From a virus, in the IMG/VR virus record IMGVR_UViG_3300027996_002398, positions 1 through 56,076 of that record: a stretch of 56,076 nt of DNA, one strand, 5' to 3'. Below the pieces are notes generated by a model. That model saw nothing but the letters and a program-made list of their open reading frames with translations, was not told the DNA's origin and searched no databases. Below, in pieces: positions 31,599 through 40,660 of this stretch. The translations under genes and the position numbers were made by a program. How positions within the stretch are numbered: the first letter of the stretch is position 1; every line of letters starts with the position of its first letter.

Positions 31599-32546
31599 TT
31601 ATTTTTCATTTTTTAAAATTTTTATATCGTTTAAAACCATTTTTTTTATCATATCACTAAAACTAGTTTTGGGTGACCAGCCTATTTTTTTAAGTTCAGA
31701 GTTGTCCCCAACTAATGGATGTTTTTCTTCTACTCTAATATATTTTTTGTCTACATCAACGTAAGGGGACCAATCACATATATCTATAGTTTTAAATGCA
31801 ATATCTAAAAAATCTTTAATTGTCCTTGGTACGTTACTAGATATTACATAGTCTTTTGGTCTTTCTTGTTGTAATATCATCCACATCGCCTCAACATAAT
31901 CTAAAACATAACCCCAATCCCTAATAAATTCAAGATTACCTAAAACTATTTTATTGGATAAACCCAAATGTATTTTAGCGACCCCATTAGTTATTTTTCT
32001 ACTAACCATTTTCAAATCCCTTAATTCTGATTCATGATTATATAAAATACCCGTACAACCAAAAACACCATATTTTTCTCTATAATGTCTTATCATATCA
32101 TAAGCATAAACTTTTATAGAACCATATGGGTTTCGTGGTGAAAATTTAGTATTTTCGTTTTGTGGTGATTCTTGTGGGTAACCAAACATTTCCGAAGAAC
32201 CGGCGTTAAATAACTTGGTTGTGGGTGATTCATTTTTAATGTATTCTAAAAAATGTAATACTGATACCCCATTAATCATTAGATGTTTTTTAGGGTTTTT
32301 CCAGCTGGGGTCAATTTTTGATTCTCCCCCTAAATTATATATTTCATCAGGTTTAACATTATTTAAACATTTTTGTAAAGAATTTATGTCAGATAAGTCA
32401 CCATTAATATAAGTAACATTTTTTATTTTATTTTTATTTTTTTTGTGTGACATCCCAAAAACATCGTACCCTTTTTTTAATAAAAAATCGGCCATAAAAC
32501 TACCATCCATACCACAAATACCTGTTATTAAAACTTTTTTAGACAT
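31599..32546 (-). CDS. Second GDP-mannose 4,6-dehydratase-like enzyme
   Basis: A 315-aa SDR enzyme. The ATG at 32546 (MSKKVLITGICGMDGSF) is preferred to one 14 codons upstream, as it starts right before the Rossmann motif TGICGMDG and overlaps the sulfotransferase gene by only 8 nt. SSEMFGYPQES, YGSIKVYAYDMIRHY and LYNHESELRD match GMD-type catalytic segments, but overall it is clearly diverged from the first copy at 29086. Several residues of the R-R-G segment after NHES are replaced (E-L-R-D). It may use GDP-mannose or another nucleotide sugar. Confidence 0.85.
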   Translation of the reverse strand: MSKKVLITGICGMDGSFMADFLLKKGYDVFGMSHKKNKNKIKNVTYINGDLSDINSLQKCLNNVKPDEIYNLGGESKIDPSWKNPKKHLMINGVSVLHFLEYIKNESPTTKLFNAGSSEMFGYPQESPQNENTKFSPRNPYGSIKVYAYDMIRHYREKYGVFGCTGILYNHESELRDLKMVSRKITNGVAKIHLGLSNKIVLGNLEFIRDWGYVLDYVEAMWMILQQERPKDYVISSNVPRTIKDFLDIAFKTIDICDWSPYVDVDKKYIRVEEKHPLVGDNSELKKIGWSPKTSFSDMIKKMVLNDIKILKNEK

Positions 32547-33162
32547 ATATTTCTTTACATAATTCATATAATTTATAATCCATTTCATTATTTTTTTTAA
32601 ATAAACTAATAATAGATGGGTTTATTTGGTTATTTTTTCTTTTTGGGTTTTTGTTTGAATGGTAATTATTGAGTTGGGTTTCCATTAATTCACTTAATTT
32701 GTTCATTGAGTTACCCCATTCGTCTAATATTGTTACGTAATCAAACCTATTTTTAATATTTTCTTTAGTTATAGACTCTAAATTTTTAAAACCTAAGTAA
32801 TAACACATTTGATTATCCATTATCTTATTCCAACCCTTATTCTTGAATCCTTTATAATTATTAACATTAAGGCCAAGATAACCACAATGTGAAATATATT
32901 TATCTAACGGTTCCCTAACACTAGAAATTATTAGTGTTTTATTGTTATGAATTAATTTAGGTTTAACTTCTTTTATTAATAAATCATAGGTAATATGACC
33001 TAAACTGGCTCCAACGTTAGAATTAATTTTATTTATCCCAGTAACAGAATTAGTAGAATACTTTATACCCTTAATAACACAATAATCAATTAAAGTATCT
33101 CTTACGGAACTAGACCCTGTTTTTGGTGTTTTTGCATATAATATGTTATATTTATTTTCCAA
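32539..33162 (-). CDS. Sulfotransferase family protein
   Basis: About 207 aa. The start is uncertain: a GTG at 33204 lies inside the previous gene, while a TTG at 33162 gives a natural N-terminus (MENKYNILYAKTPKTGSSS) with an 11-nt overlap. The PAPS-binding loop is KTPKTGSSSVRD (near residues 11-22) and the 3'-phosphate motif is SSVREPLDKYISHCGYLG. These fit carbohydrate sulfotransferases that move sulfate from PAPS to sugars. It sits between the C-methyltransferase and the second GMD-like gene, pointing to sulfated glycan modification. Confidence 0.8.
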   Translation of the reverse strand: MENKYNILYAKTPKTGSSSVRDTLIDYCVIKGIKYSTNSVTGINKINSNVGASLGHITYDLLIKEVKPKLIHNNKTLIISSVREPLDKYISHCGYLGLNVNNYKGFKNKGWNKIMDNQMCYYLGFKNLESITKENIKNRFDYVTILDEWGNSMNKLSELMETQLNNYHSNKNPKRKNNQINPSIISLFKKNNEMDYKLYELCKEIYV

Positions 33163-34378
33163 TAATCTCAAATTTTGGGCACGGTACAATAAATTTACCA
33201 CCACTATTTAAATAATCACTTTCCCTTTTAATAAACTCGTCAATAAAATGCCAAGGTAACACTAACATATAGTCAGGGTTAATCTTTCTCATCTCATCTT
33301 CGGAATAAATAGGGATATTAGTACCAACGGTTTTTAATCCAAACTTATATGGACTACGTTCCGCAATACCATCAATAAGTGTTTCGTCAAGACCAAACCA
33401 TTGAAGAAGAGTATTACCTTTAGTTGAGGCTCCATAACCCCAAACAGTTTTACCTTCTGATTTCGCTTTCTTAATGAATGCTACAGTCTCATCTTTAAGA
33501 TTATTAATATTCTTCCAAAATTCTATATATGGTTCCACTGAATCCATTTTATCATTTTTTTCTTTTTCTAAAAATGACTCAATTCTATAATTAGCCACAT
33601 CCCTATATGGCGAAGTTTTAAAATTAGAAGGATTAGCGTTTTCTTTTCTAATATAAACCCTAAAACTACCACCATTAACATCATTTAATTTACAATCTAC
33701 TATCTTAAAGTTAACTTTTTCTAAAAGGTTTTTAATGTTTGTTAAGTTATAATAATAAACATGTTCATGACATATATTATCGAAAGCCAATTGTTTAATC
33801 ATTAATGGTGTGTAACTCATTTGTAAAACAAATAAACCCTCATCATCCATAACATCATAAATGTCTTTTAAAAATTTTAGAGGATTATCTAAGTCATAAA
33901 ACATGGCTATACAAGTAACTATTTTAGCCTTTTTATCACCAAATTTAGATTTAATATAAGATTCTTTGTTAAAATAGTCTTGTATGATTAAATCAGCTAC
34001 TTGCCTAGACTCATATGTATAAGAATCGTCTGCTGGGTCAACGCCTATTTTTATCATGTTTTTAGGTATTTGTTTTAACAATGTCCCATCATTACAAGCT
34101 ATATCTAACCACACATCATCATCTTTTATTTTAATACTTTCTGAACATGATAGTGCAATATCACCCAACTCTTTAGTCATTGTTACATTTATACCAGACC
34201 TATACCAGTACTGTCCATACATAGTATCACTATCAGGTGTTTCAGTTAATCTAACCGCTCCAGTTTCTTCTTCCATAACCAAAGTTAGTGGTGACTTTGG
34301 TCCCCTAGGTTTATTATCTTCTTTAATAAAATCAGAAACATATAAACTGCCTAGAGAAAATAATTCTTTTCTTTTCAT
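33152..34378 (-). CDS. Sugar C-methyltransferase (TylCIII-type, two-domain)
   Basis: A 408-aa protein. The SAM domain has VWLDIACNDGTLLKQIPKN (motif I, about 90-108) and the diagnostic HEHVYYYNLTNIKNLLEKV segment. The C-terminal domain has the Methyltransf_14-type VWGYGASTKGNTLLQWFGLD and GIAERSPYKFGLKTVGTNIP. This pairing is typical of NDP-hexose C-methyltransferases that make branched deoxysugars from 4-keto intermediates, which the GMD products are. The usual N-terminal zinc-binding Cys cluster is missing, as the protein starts close to the SAM domain. The PHGP-like PEYMLVLPWHF region is intact. Confidence 0.85.
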   Translation of the reverse strand: MKRKELFSLGSLYVSDFIKEDNKPRGPKSPLTLVMEEETGAVRLTETPDSDTMYGQYWYRSGINVTMTKELGDIALSCSESIKIKDDDVWLDIACNDGTLLKQIPKNMIKIGVDPADDSYTYESRQVADLIIQDYFNKESYIKSKFGDKKAKIVTCIAMFYDLDNPLKFLKDIYDVMDDEGLFVLQMSYTPLMIKQLAFDNICHEHVYYYNLTNIKNLLEKVNFKIVDCKLNDVNGGSFRVYIRKENANPSNFKTSPYRDVANYRIESFLEKEKNDKMDSVEPYIEFWKNINNLKDETVAFIKKAKSEGKTVWGYGASTKGNTLLQWFGLDETLIDGIAERSPYKFGLKTVGTNIPIYSEDEMRKINPDYMLVLPWHFIDEFIKRESDYLNSGGKFIVPCPKFEIIGK

Positions 34379-34379
34379 T

Positions 34380-34967
34380 TTAATTTATTTTTTTAACTAC
34401 AGTATCATAATGTTCATAACCTGGAAATGCTTTAACATATTTTAAATAATTGTCTTTTGTTTTCTCATAACCACATTTTTTTAAATGTTGTAAAACTTTA
34501 TTTAGTCTACCCCCCCTTAAATGAACACTTTCAAACCTTATTTCTTTAGGTTTAACGTTTTTAAAATCACAATTTAATAATATTAAATCATCAGCACCTT
34601 CAGCATCTATTTGTAATAAATCAAATTCTTTATTTAACATGTTATATTTAGCGACTAAAGATTCTAATTTCAAACAATTGACTTCATCGTATTTATCGTT
34701 ACCCCAGTGGTTTTTATTTATTGAAGCTTGTTGGCTTTTGTTTTTATAATCTTTTCTGCTATATATTTTAATTTCACCATCATAATCAGCAATAGCAGAA
34801 TTTTCAAAAAAACAACCCTCTATTGATTTATAATTCTCAACGAGGCGTTTGAAACTTTCGGGTACCGGCTCCACTAATACACCAACCCATTTTTTTTCTT
34901 TCATTAAGTTCCATATAACATCATTTTCACTGGCCCCTATATTAGACCCTATTTGTATAAAATTCAT
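34380..34967 (-). CDS. FkbM family methyltransferase
   Basis: A 195-aa enzyme starting MNFIQIGSNIGASENDVIW, where I-G-S-N-I-G is motif I, followed by KKWVGVLVEPVPESFKRLVE and FDLLQIDAEGADDLILLN (D-x-E-G-A-D). This is the shortest FkbM form, with no N-terminal extension. A seven-G run (complement of 34510-34516) encodes two Gly codons near the C-terminus. It starts 12 nt downstream of another FkbM gene, suggesting paralogues that methylate different sugar positions. Confidence 0.88.
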   Translation of the reverse strand: MNFIQIGSNIGASENDVIWNLMKEKKWVGVLVEPVPESFKRLVENYKSIEGCFFENSAIADYDGEIKIYSRKDYKNKSQQASINKNHWGNDKYDEVNCLKLESLVAKYNMLNKEFDLLQIDAEGADDLILLNCDFKNVKPKEIRFESVHLRGGRLNKVLQHLKKCGYEKTKDNYLKYVKAFPGYEHYDTVVKKIN

Positions 34968-34978
34968 AATATTTTTTT

Positions 34979-35659
34979 TTATTTTTTAATATAAAAGTCG
35001 TTTATTTTATATCTTTTATCTCTAATAAACCCCCTTTTTTCCATAAAAGATTTAATTTCAATGTCATCATAATTATTTTCAACAACAAATAATTTTACAT
35101 CATATTTATTAAAATCGAAACCTTTTAACACATCTAATTCAGTTCCTTCTGTATCAATTGATATAAAATCTATTTTAGTTATACCATGGAACGGTGTCCC
35201 ACCAACAGTGTTTTCTAAAATCCAAGGTAATGTCTCTACTTTAACCTCTATAGTAAATTTTTCATTTATAATATTTTTATGAGCTTCAACTAATCTATTA
35301 TCAGGTTTTAGTGAAGTTAATGATGACATTATGTTTTTCTCACCAACTTTATAAACCGTTAATGGTAATATGTCTTTTTTATTAGAACAGGCATAATATC
35401 TAATTAATTTTCTATGTTTTTCTAATGATTCTTTATATCCTATATTTGGTTCTATGCATAATACATTCCACCCCATTTCCTCAAAATATAATGTATTAGA
35501 ACCCTTGACCCCGTTAGCAGCACCAACCTCAATACACAAACCTTTATAACCACTATTAAAATAAGATTCTATTATTTTATCTGTTTCCCATTGGCCATAA
35601 TAGTTACCACCATCCCAACCCTTTAGTTCTTGATTTATTTTATCTACATTATACCCCAT
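34979..35659 (-). CDS. FkbM family methyltransferase
   Basis: A 226-aa enzyme with motif I LCIEVGAANGVKGSNTLYFE (about 37-56), then MGWNVLCIEPNIGYKESLEK, and IDFISIDTEGTELDVLKGFD (D-x-E-G-x-E). It resembles the copy at 30969 more than that at 34380, as both have the N-terminal Gly/Asn-rich leader and the E-x-G-A-x-(D/N)-G core. It overlaps the upstream gene by 11 nt. It probably methylates hydroxyls of a surface sugar. Confidence 0.88.
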   Translation of the reverse strand: MGYNVDKINQELKGWDGGNYYGQWETDKIIESYFNSGYKGLCIEVGAANGVKGSNTLYFEEMGWNVLCIEPNIGYKESLEKHRKLIRYYACSNKKDILPLTVYKVGEKNIMSSLTSLKPDNRLVEAHKNIINEKFTIEVKVETLPWILENTVGGTPFHGITKIDFISIDTEGTELDVLKGFDFNKYDVKLFVVENNYDDIEIKSFMEKRGFIRDKRYKINDFYIKK

Positions 35660-36383
35660 TATTCCATATTTTTTTCACATTATTAAAAACATTTAAATCT
35701 TCTTTTTTTAGATTTAAAGAATAAAAATCGTATTTTAAAATTTTACTTATGTCAGCTTGTTTATTTGGTCTCCCCTGTCTCATAGCATCTAAATCGGGAA
35801 AAATAGGGTAATTACCTTTAGGTAAAAGTATCCTTTCATTAAAAACACCATTAATATTCGCAGTTTCGAATTGGTGTGGGGTTTTTATTGATTGGTTTTT
35901 TAATAATTTATTAAATAAACTTTTTCTCCATATTGAAGGTCTGAGGGACGTTGTTGTGTAACTAGCTTTTTTTTGTATAGATTCATAAAAATTTTCATTA
36001 TAATCGATTATTTTAGAATCAATTTTATTATATTTTGGTAATAGTCTTATTTTTCCTATTGTTTTATCTTTTTTTATTATATCAGCACCCTCATTAAATA
36101 AATTAACATTAACAAAATCAATTAAAAAATGGTCTTCAAAGGCCAAAAAAAAGTGTTCTTCATTAATTTTTTCAAAATATGGGGTTATGGCTTTATACCA
36201 AGGTGTGTTATCACTTAAATTAGAACCTAATAACTCAAAATTAAAATTTTTATTTAGCTTAACTTTGGGTTTTTTAAAACCTAAAATAGTAAACTCATTG
36301 GAAGGCCAATATTTATCCATTTGTTTTTGTAAACCATCTAAACAAAAGGAATACTTATTTGAAGTTATTATGTATTTTTTCAT
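35649..36383 (-). CDS. Putative glycosyltransferase, 244 aa
   Basis: It starts MKKYIITSNKYSFCLDGLQK, then QMDKYWPSNEFTILGFKKPK and a segment with FFLAFEDHFLIDFVN (about 95-110), which resembles the acidic donor-binding motif of a little-studied glycosyltransferase group common in viral and bacterial glycan clusters. SYTTTSLRPSIWRKSLFNKL (about 143-162) and FPDLDAMRQGRPN are further landmarks. The assignment is from overall pattern rather than a firm family motif. Adjacency to fucosyltransferase and methyltransferase genes supports it. Confidence 0.6.
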   Translation of the reverse strand: MKKYIITSNKYSFCLDGLQKQMDKYWPSNEFTILGFKKPKVKLNKNFNFELLGSNLSDNTPWYKAITPYFEKINEEHFFLAFEDHFLIDFVNVNLFNEGADIIKKDKTIGKIRLLPKYNKIDSKIIDYNENFYESIQKKASYTTTSLRPSIWRKSLFNKLLKNQSIKTPHQFETANINGVFNERILLPKGNYPIFPDLDAMRQGRPNKQADISKILKYDFYSLNLKKEDLNVFNNVKKIWNNGV

Positions 36384-36685
36384 TTATCCTCTGTTTTGTA
36401 AAACTTATTTTTACCAGTCCCTAATAATTCATCGGCTGTTAATTGTATTGTTGAATCACGATTAACGGACTTGTCAACTAATACTCTTAAAGAAGCGTTT
36501 ATTTGGTCTATTAAATTATTTCTTTCTTTATTTGTTGCACTAATTTTATTTAAAAAAATTTTTATATCATTTTCAGATTTACTAGTTTCTGTGTTACAAT
36601 AAATTCGTCTATCATCTTCTAACATCCATAATCTTATGTTTGATATTGTTAGTTTGTCTATTAAATCACCTATAGTATCTGCCAT
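36380..36685 (-). CDS. DUF4254-like small protein in glycan cluster
   Basis: A 101-aa protein starting MADTIGDLIDKLTISNIRLW, the N-terminal pattern (T-I-G-D-L-I-D-K-L-x-I) of a family found next to glycosyltransferase and sulfotransferase genes. The rest is helical and charged. Its function is not known; partner or chaperone roles have not been shown. It overlaps the next gene by 4 nt. Confidence 0.65.
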   Translation of the reverse strand: MADTIGDLIDKLTISNIRLWMLEDDRRIYCNTETSKSENDIKIFLNKISATNKERNNLIDQINASLRVLVDKSVNRDSTIQLTADELLGTGKNKFYKTEDK

Positions 36686-36687
36686 AA

Positions 36688-37551
36688 TTATATATTTATT
36701 ATAAGGTTATCTAAAAATAAAGATTTCTCAATAGTAGGCCATAAATTATATTTATTTAAAATTATTTCTCTAGCCTCACTAATTTTATCTAAATTTTGTT
36801 CTCTAATATCACTCTCACTTATTTCTATTATCTTATCAATCACATTTGGGTCATCTATATCTATTTTAACGTATGAACCTTTCGGTAAAAACTTATCTAT
36901 TTTACTACAGCCCCAATATATTGGCATTGACCAACACAATAATGGGTCTATTATTTTTTCTGAAAAATAAAACGGTTTACTCCCATTTTCAATAGATAAA
37001 TGGTATTTATACGGTAATAACCCATTTTTTTTGTCTTTAGGTGGTAATATATCTTTATATGGGCCTTTATTTTTTTTACCTCTAGTCATGCTACCCCAAA
37101 CATCTATATCGTTGTAGTTCTTAACAAGTGATTCAATAATATTATATCTAATTCTTTGGCCCTTTGTTGACTTTTTATTAGAATTTATAGCACTTAATTT
37201 TTTTGTTTTATTTATTTTTTGTTCTTTTTTTAACTCATCATACGGTATATCCACCCACCAAGTTTGTGGAAACCAACTATTACCCTTTTCAAAATGAAAT
37301 TCTTTTAAACAATTATTACAACTATTTTTAGCGATATAATATGGTTCCTTACCAAAAAAAATTGTTTTTGTTTTATCTATATTTTTTAATGTTGTAGTTT
37401 CTTGCATAATAATATAGTCAGAATTTTTTATATCGTAGGTGCTCTCTATATTACCCCAAACACCGCTATTTTTTGGTGTTTGTCTTTTATACCAATTAGT
37501 CATTTCTTCATTTGATAACCCCCAAGCTGGAGCAAAATATATTTTTTTCAT
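36688..37551 (-). CDS. GT10 family fucosyltransferase (alpha-1,3/4-type)
   Basis: A 287-aa enzyme. The GT10 signature lies at about residues 180-220: PYKYHLSIENGSKPFYFSEK, then IIDPLLCWSMPIYWGCSKID, corresponding to the family's Y-K-F-x-x-x-x-E-N-S and T-E-K-x-x-x-x-x-x-x-x-x-x-P-V-x-x-G blocks that bind GDP-fucose. The N-terminal half includes IFFGKEPYYI and PQTWWVDIPYDEL, as in acceptor domains. It has no membrane anchor, so it is a soluble cytoplasmic enzyme. It is the logical user of a GDP-6-deoxyhexose made from the gmd product. Confidence 0.85.
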   Translation of the reverse strand: MKKIYFAPAWGLSNEEMTNWYKRQTPKNSGVWGNIESTYDIKNSDYIIMQETTTLKNIDKTKTIFFGKEPYYIAKNSCNNCLKEFHFEKGNSWFPQTWWVDIPYDELKKEQKINKTKKLSAINSNKKSTKGQRIRYNIIESLVKNYNDIDVWGSMTRGKKNKGPYKDILPPKDKKNGLLPYKYHLSIENGSKPFYFSEKIIDPLLCWSMPIYWGCSKIDKFLPKGSYVKIDIDDPNVIDKIIEISESDIREQNLDKISEAREIILNKYNLWPTIEKSLFLDNLIINI

Positions 37552-37554
37552 TTA

Positions 37555-38145
37555 TTAAAAATTAAAATTAAAAGATTTTACATCCATTAAGTAATAATCT
37601 TTAACTATTTTAATCATATCATCATTTTTATAATAATCTCTATAATTATTGTTATTACTTTTATTAATAAGTGGTATTTCTATTTTTTCGTTTAAAATTT
37701 TTGACAGTTCTTCATTTATATTTTTAATGTCTATTAAATAGTCTACCATTATTTTTGTGCCATTAGAAATATAGTTTAACTGATTAGCCCACCCCTGATG
37801 TCTTAATTTTTTAGGTGAGTTTTCTAACAATTTTAAACATTCTAAAAAAGACATATCTTTTAGTAAATCATAATCTAAGTGTTTACCGGCTCTAGCTTTA
37901 TTTTTAGATGAATGCCAATAACTATCATCCATTTTTGCGTATTCATAACAAGAAACCACCCTATCCCATGGGTTTCTAATTATAGATATTTTTTTATATT
38001 TTTGCCATTTATGTGGGTATTTTCTGGCATAGTAAGACCAACTATGGTGACCAGCATCAACCATATTTAAATGGTTAGTTATAGATGTACCAGCATTTTT
38101 AGGTATATGTACAAAAATTAATTTATGTTTATCTGATATAGGCAT
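37555..38145 (-). CDS. Sulfotransferase (Sulfotransfer_2-like)
   Basis: A 196-aa enzyme. The 5'-phosphosulfate-binding loop HIPKNAGTS (13-21) and the 3'-phosphate motif IIRNPWDRVVSCYEYAK (55-71) are clear. The segment RHQGWANQLNYISNGTKIMV matches carbohydrate sulfotransferases of this family. The substrate is probably a sugar hydroxyl on the glycan built by the neighbouring enzymes. No PAPS synthesis genes are seen in the window, so PAPS must come from the host. Confidence 0.9.
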   Translation of the reverse strand: MPISDKHKLIFVHIPKNAGTSITNHLNMVDAGHHSWSYYARKYPHKWQKYKKISIIRNPWDRVVSCYEYAKMDDSYWHSSKNKARAGKHLDYDLLKDMSFLECLKLLENSPKKLRHQGWANQLNYISNGTKIMVDYLIDIKNINEELSKILNEKIEIPLINKSNNNNYRDYYKNDDMIKIVKDYYLMDVKSFNFNF

Positions 38146-38151
38146 AATAAA

Positions 38152-38913
38152 TTATTTTAACCATTTCCATTTTTTTATCTCATTTAAGAGTTGTTCTTTA
38201 TTTAATCTTTTTATTCTTTGTATTTCTTGTCCATTAAACACATAAAAAGGATTTCTTTCGTTACTATTTGAGGTTCTACTGTGTGTTAGGTGATATAAAG
38301 TGCCATTTGCCCTACATAACTCATACCCTAAAAATTTGACTCTGTGAATTCTTTCCCAATCTTCATGCCCCCATGAAATAAAATTTTCGTTTTCCCAACC
38401 AATTTCACGATATCTTTCTTTATGGAAGAAAAGAGCTCCACCAACCGAGTTGGGATTAAATAAAGTGCATTGGCCCAAGGGTATTTCCAATAATTTATCA
38501 TCATTAACTAAATCAAAGAATTTTCTAGGTATATCATAAAATTTTCCAGCATAAGGAAAACACATTGTACACCCTTCTTCTATTTTTTTCTTAGCGTCTA
38601 TGTATTGGGCTATCGGAAAAATGACATCAACATCATAATTAACAACTATTTCTGTTTCTGCTAATTTAGTCATATCATTTAATAGTCTAGTTCTATGAAA
38701 CAATTTTTCATCATTTTTTTCAAAAACATATTTAATTTTTTCTGAAACTGATTTAACAAATTCTTCATTAGATTCTTTATCACTATCTAAAACTATTATG
38801 TTTGTGTCAAAGTTTCTTAAAAGGTAATTCATTGATATCTTGAAATTGTTTCTTCTATCTTCCGAATCAAACCTTATTGGTACTATAAATGTTACATCTT
38901 TAAAGTCTATCAT
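38152..38913 (-). CDS. Glycosyltransferase with galactosyltransferase-like C-terminal domain
   Basis: A 253-aa GT-A enzyme. VTFIVPIRFDSEDRRNNF starts the fold, VVNYDVDVIFPIAQY (about 92-106) carries the D-x-D motif, and the C-terminal VGGALFFHKERYREIGWENE with ISWGHEDWERIHRVKFLGY is the galactosyltransferase-like domain with the W-G-x-E-D catalytic motif. Similar enzymes transfer Gal or GalNAc. Its start overlaps the stop of the neighbour at 38913. Confidence 0.85.
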   Translation of the reverse strand: MIDFKDVTFIVPIRFDSEDRRNNFKISMNYLLRNFDTNIIVLDSDKESNEEFVKSVSEKIKYVFEKNDEKLFHRTRLLNDMTKLAETEIVVNYDVDVIFPIAQYIDAKKKIEEGCTMCFPYAGKFYDIPRKFFDLVNDDKLLEIPLGQCTLFNPNSVGGALFFHKERYREIGWENENFISWGHEDWERIHRVKFLGYELCRANGTLYHLTHSRTSNSNERNPFYVFNGQEIQRIKRLNKEQLLNEIKKWKWLK

Positions 38914-40457
38914 TATCCTCTATTTTGGTAAATCATTTGTAATTGTTGTTGTACCTGTTCTGGTGTTGCCACTGGTGTCTCAGTAGGTGTCATTCCATGT
39001 TTCTTTTTATACCAAGCCGTACCCTTTCTAAAATTTTCATTCCATGTATCTGTATGCCCTATAGTACTTTCTTCTATTGAGTTAGGTATATCTGTTAGAT
39101 AATCCCAACTCCTATCTATATCAGCGAAATACCAAAAAGCTGGGTGATACATTTTTTTAATTGCTTGGTATGTGTGTTCTACATGTTCCCACGCATTTTT
39201 AAACACTGGGTCAAACCCACCTAAGTCTTCTAATACTGGTCTATAATAATAAGAAAACGCACCAACACAGTTGGGGTATAAAGCTACCCTAACATCTTCA
39301 TTATCTTTATCACCATTACTATATGGGACCACCATCCTAGGATTAGGCTTACCGTCAATATCTTTTCTCTCATCTAATGTTTTAAACCCCTGACTCCCCT
39401 TTTTATTTGCTGGCCCATGTAACGCAAAATTTAAATGTTTAATTCCCGAAATTAGTGAATGTTTAATATATTCTTCAAAAACATTCTCATCTTTAATAAG
39501 AATATCATCCTCCATTATGAATATGTGTTCACAATCAGTGTTTTCCATTAAATAATTAATTGCTGTTGTCTTAGCCGCACCAACAGATTTATTTTTTTCG
39601 TGTTGGATAATATGTGCTTGTTCGGGATAAGATTCTTTAGGGTATGGTGTCCCATCATTAACTATAACAAAGTTTTTAACCCATTTAGGTACTGTAAAAG
39701 CACTTTGTTTAATCCTATGTTCAGCATTATATGTTACCATACCGAAAGCAACTGAATCGGGGTTAAATTTTAATTTTTCATCAAAAGTTTTATTACTGGT
39801 TAACCTAACGGGTAATTTGTCTTTATATTTTTCTTCAAATCTAAGTTTATGTCCCTCCCATTGTTGGTTTGTTTGACCAATAGATAAGTGTGTAATCCTT
39901 ATGAATGTGGTTAAACCAATTTTAACACCATCTAAATAATTAGGAAAACAAAATGAAATATCGTAAAAATGGAACCCGTGAAAATCTTCGTCAAATGTGT
40001 GTTTTATTTTTGTTTTATCTATCGCAAAAAATAACCCATCTAATGCCACCATTTCGGTTATTGTTTTACCTTGGTCTTTTGAATAATAATTAGTCCATTT
40101 TTTACCTTCGTGTTGGTGTGAAACTATACCATTCATAGACTCTTTTAGTGTCCACCACCTACCGTCTATTAAATCGGTAGTCCCAGCGATACCAATAATA
40201 CCATATTCAGGGTTTTTTTCAAATAAAGATTTTAATTTACGGCCCCAATTTTTGGTATTGAAAATAATGTCGTCATGACAAAAAACCACAATATCATTAT
40301 TTGTTTCTTTTAAACCTTTATTGTACGCTTGTGTTAATGACATTTCACCATCATTAACAATTTCTATAATTTCTATTTTATGTATACCACTAGTTTTTTT
40401 TATTTCTTCAATAAATTCTGGTTTAGTGGTTCTAGTTGAGTATATTACGCTAATCAT
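38913..40457 (-). CDS. Two-domain glycosyltransferase (tandem GT2-type)
   Basis: A 514-aa protein with two GT-A-like units. The first starts ISVIYSTRTTKPEFIEEI and has the acidic site IVVFCHDDIIFNTKNWGRKL (about 55-75) and a GHD-type HFYDISFCF later. The second starts at about residue 235 (VAFGMVTYNAEHRIKQ), with FVIVNDGTPYPKESYP and HIFIMEDDILIKDENVFEE (about 310-328). Bifunctional enzymes of this layout can add two different sugars. It is the largest glycosyltransferase in the window. Confidence 0.85.
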   Translation of the reverse strand: MISVIYSTRTTKPEFIEEIKKTSGIHKIEIIEIVNDGEMSLTQAYNKGLKETNNDIVVFCHDDIIFNTKNWGRKLKSLFEKNPEYGIIGIAGTTDLIDGRWWTLKESMNGIVSHQHEGKKWTNYYSKDQGKTITEMVALDGLFFAIDKTKIKHTFDEDFHGFHFYDISFCFPNYLDGVKIGLTTFIRITHLSIGQTNQQWEGHKLRFEEKYKDKLPVRLTSNKTFDEKLKFNPDSVAFGMVTYNAEHRIKQSAFTVPKWVKNFVIVNDGTPYPKESYPEQAHIIQHEKNKSVGAAKTTAINYLMENTDCEHIFIMEDDILIKDENVFEEYIKHSLISGIKHLNFALHGPANKKGSQGFKTLDERKDIDGKPNPRMVVPYSNGDKDNEDVRVALYPNCVGAFSYYYRPVLEDLGGFDPVFKNAWEHVEHTYQAIKKMYHPAFWYFADIDRSWDYLTDIPNSIEESTIGHTDTWNENFRKGTAWYKKKHGMTPTETPVATPEQVQQQLQMIYQNRG

Positions 40458-40657
40458 TTTTTAAATTTTTTAAACTCTTCTTCTGTTAATTCATAATCTA
40501 GTTTAAATTCAGTAACTACGTATTCACTAGCGTTATTAATATATACATTATAGTGTTTATCACCAACCCTAATATTACACCCAGATTTAGAATTAATAGA
40601 CATATCAAAAAATAAATCTTCAACACTTTTAGATGGTAATTTTCTTAACAATTTCAT
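40454..40657 (-). CDS. Small hypothetical protein, 67 aa
   Basis: A basic and acidic mix with strands (CNIRVGDKHYNVYINNASEY) and a helix at the end (ELTEEEFKKFKK). It overlaps the two-domain glycosyltransferase by 4 nt and lies 3 nt before the HslV-like stop. The family is not recognised and the function is unknown. Confidence 0.65.
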   Translation of the reverse strand: MKLLRKLPSKSVEDLFFDMSINSKSGCNIRVGDKHYNVYINNASEYVVTEFKLDYELTEEEFKKFKK

Positions 40658-40660
40658 ATA

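Noticed and set aside
36690-36698. TATTTATT on the plus strand at the end of the fucosyltransferase gene
   Set aside because: It lies at the 3' end of a minus-strand coding sequence and no plus-strand gene follows.
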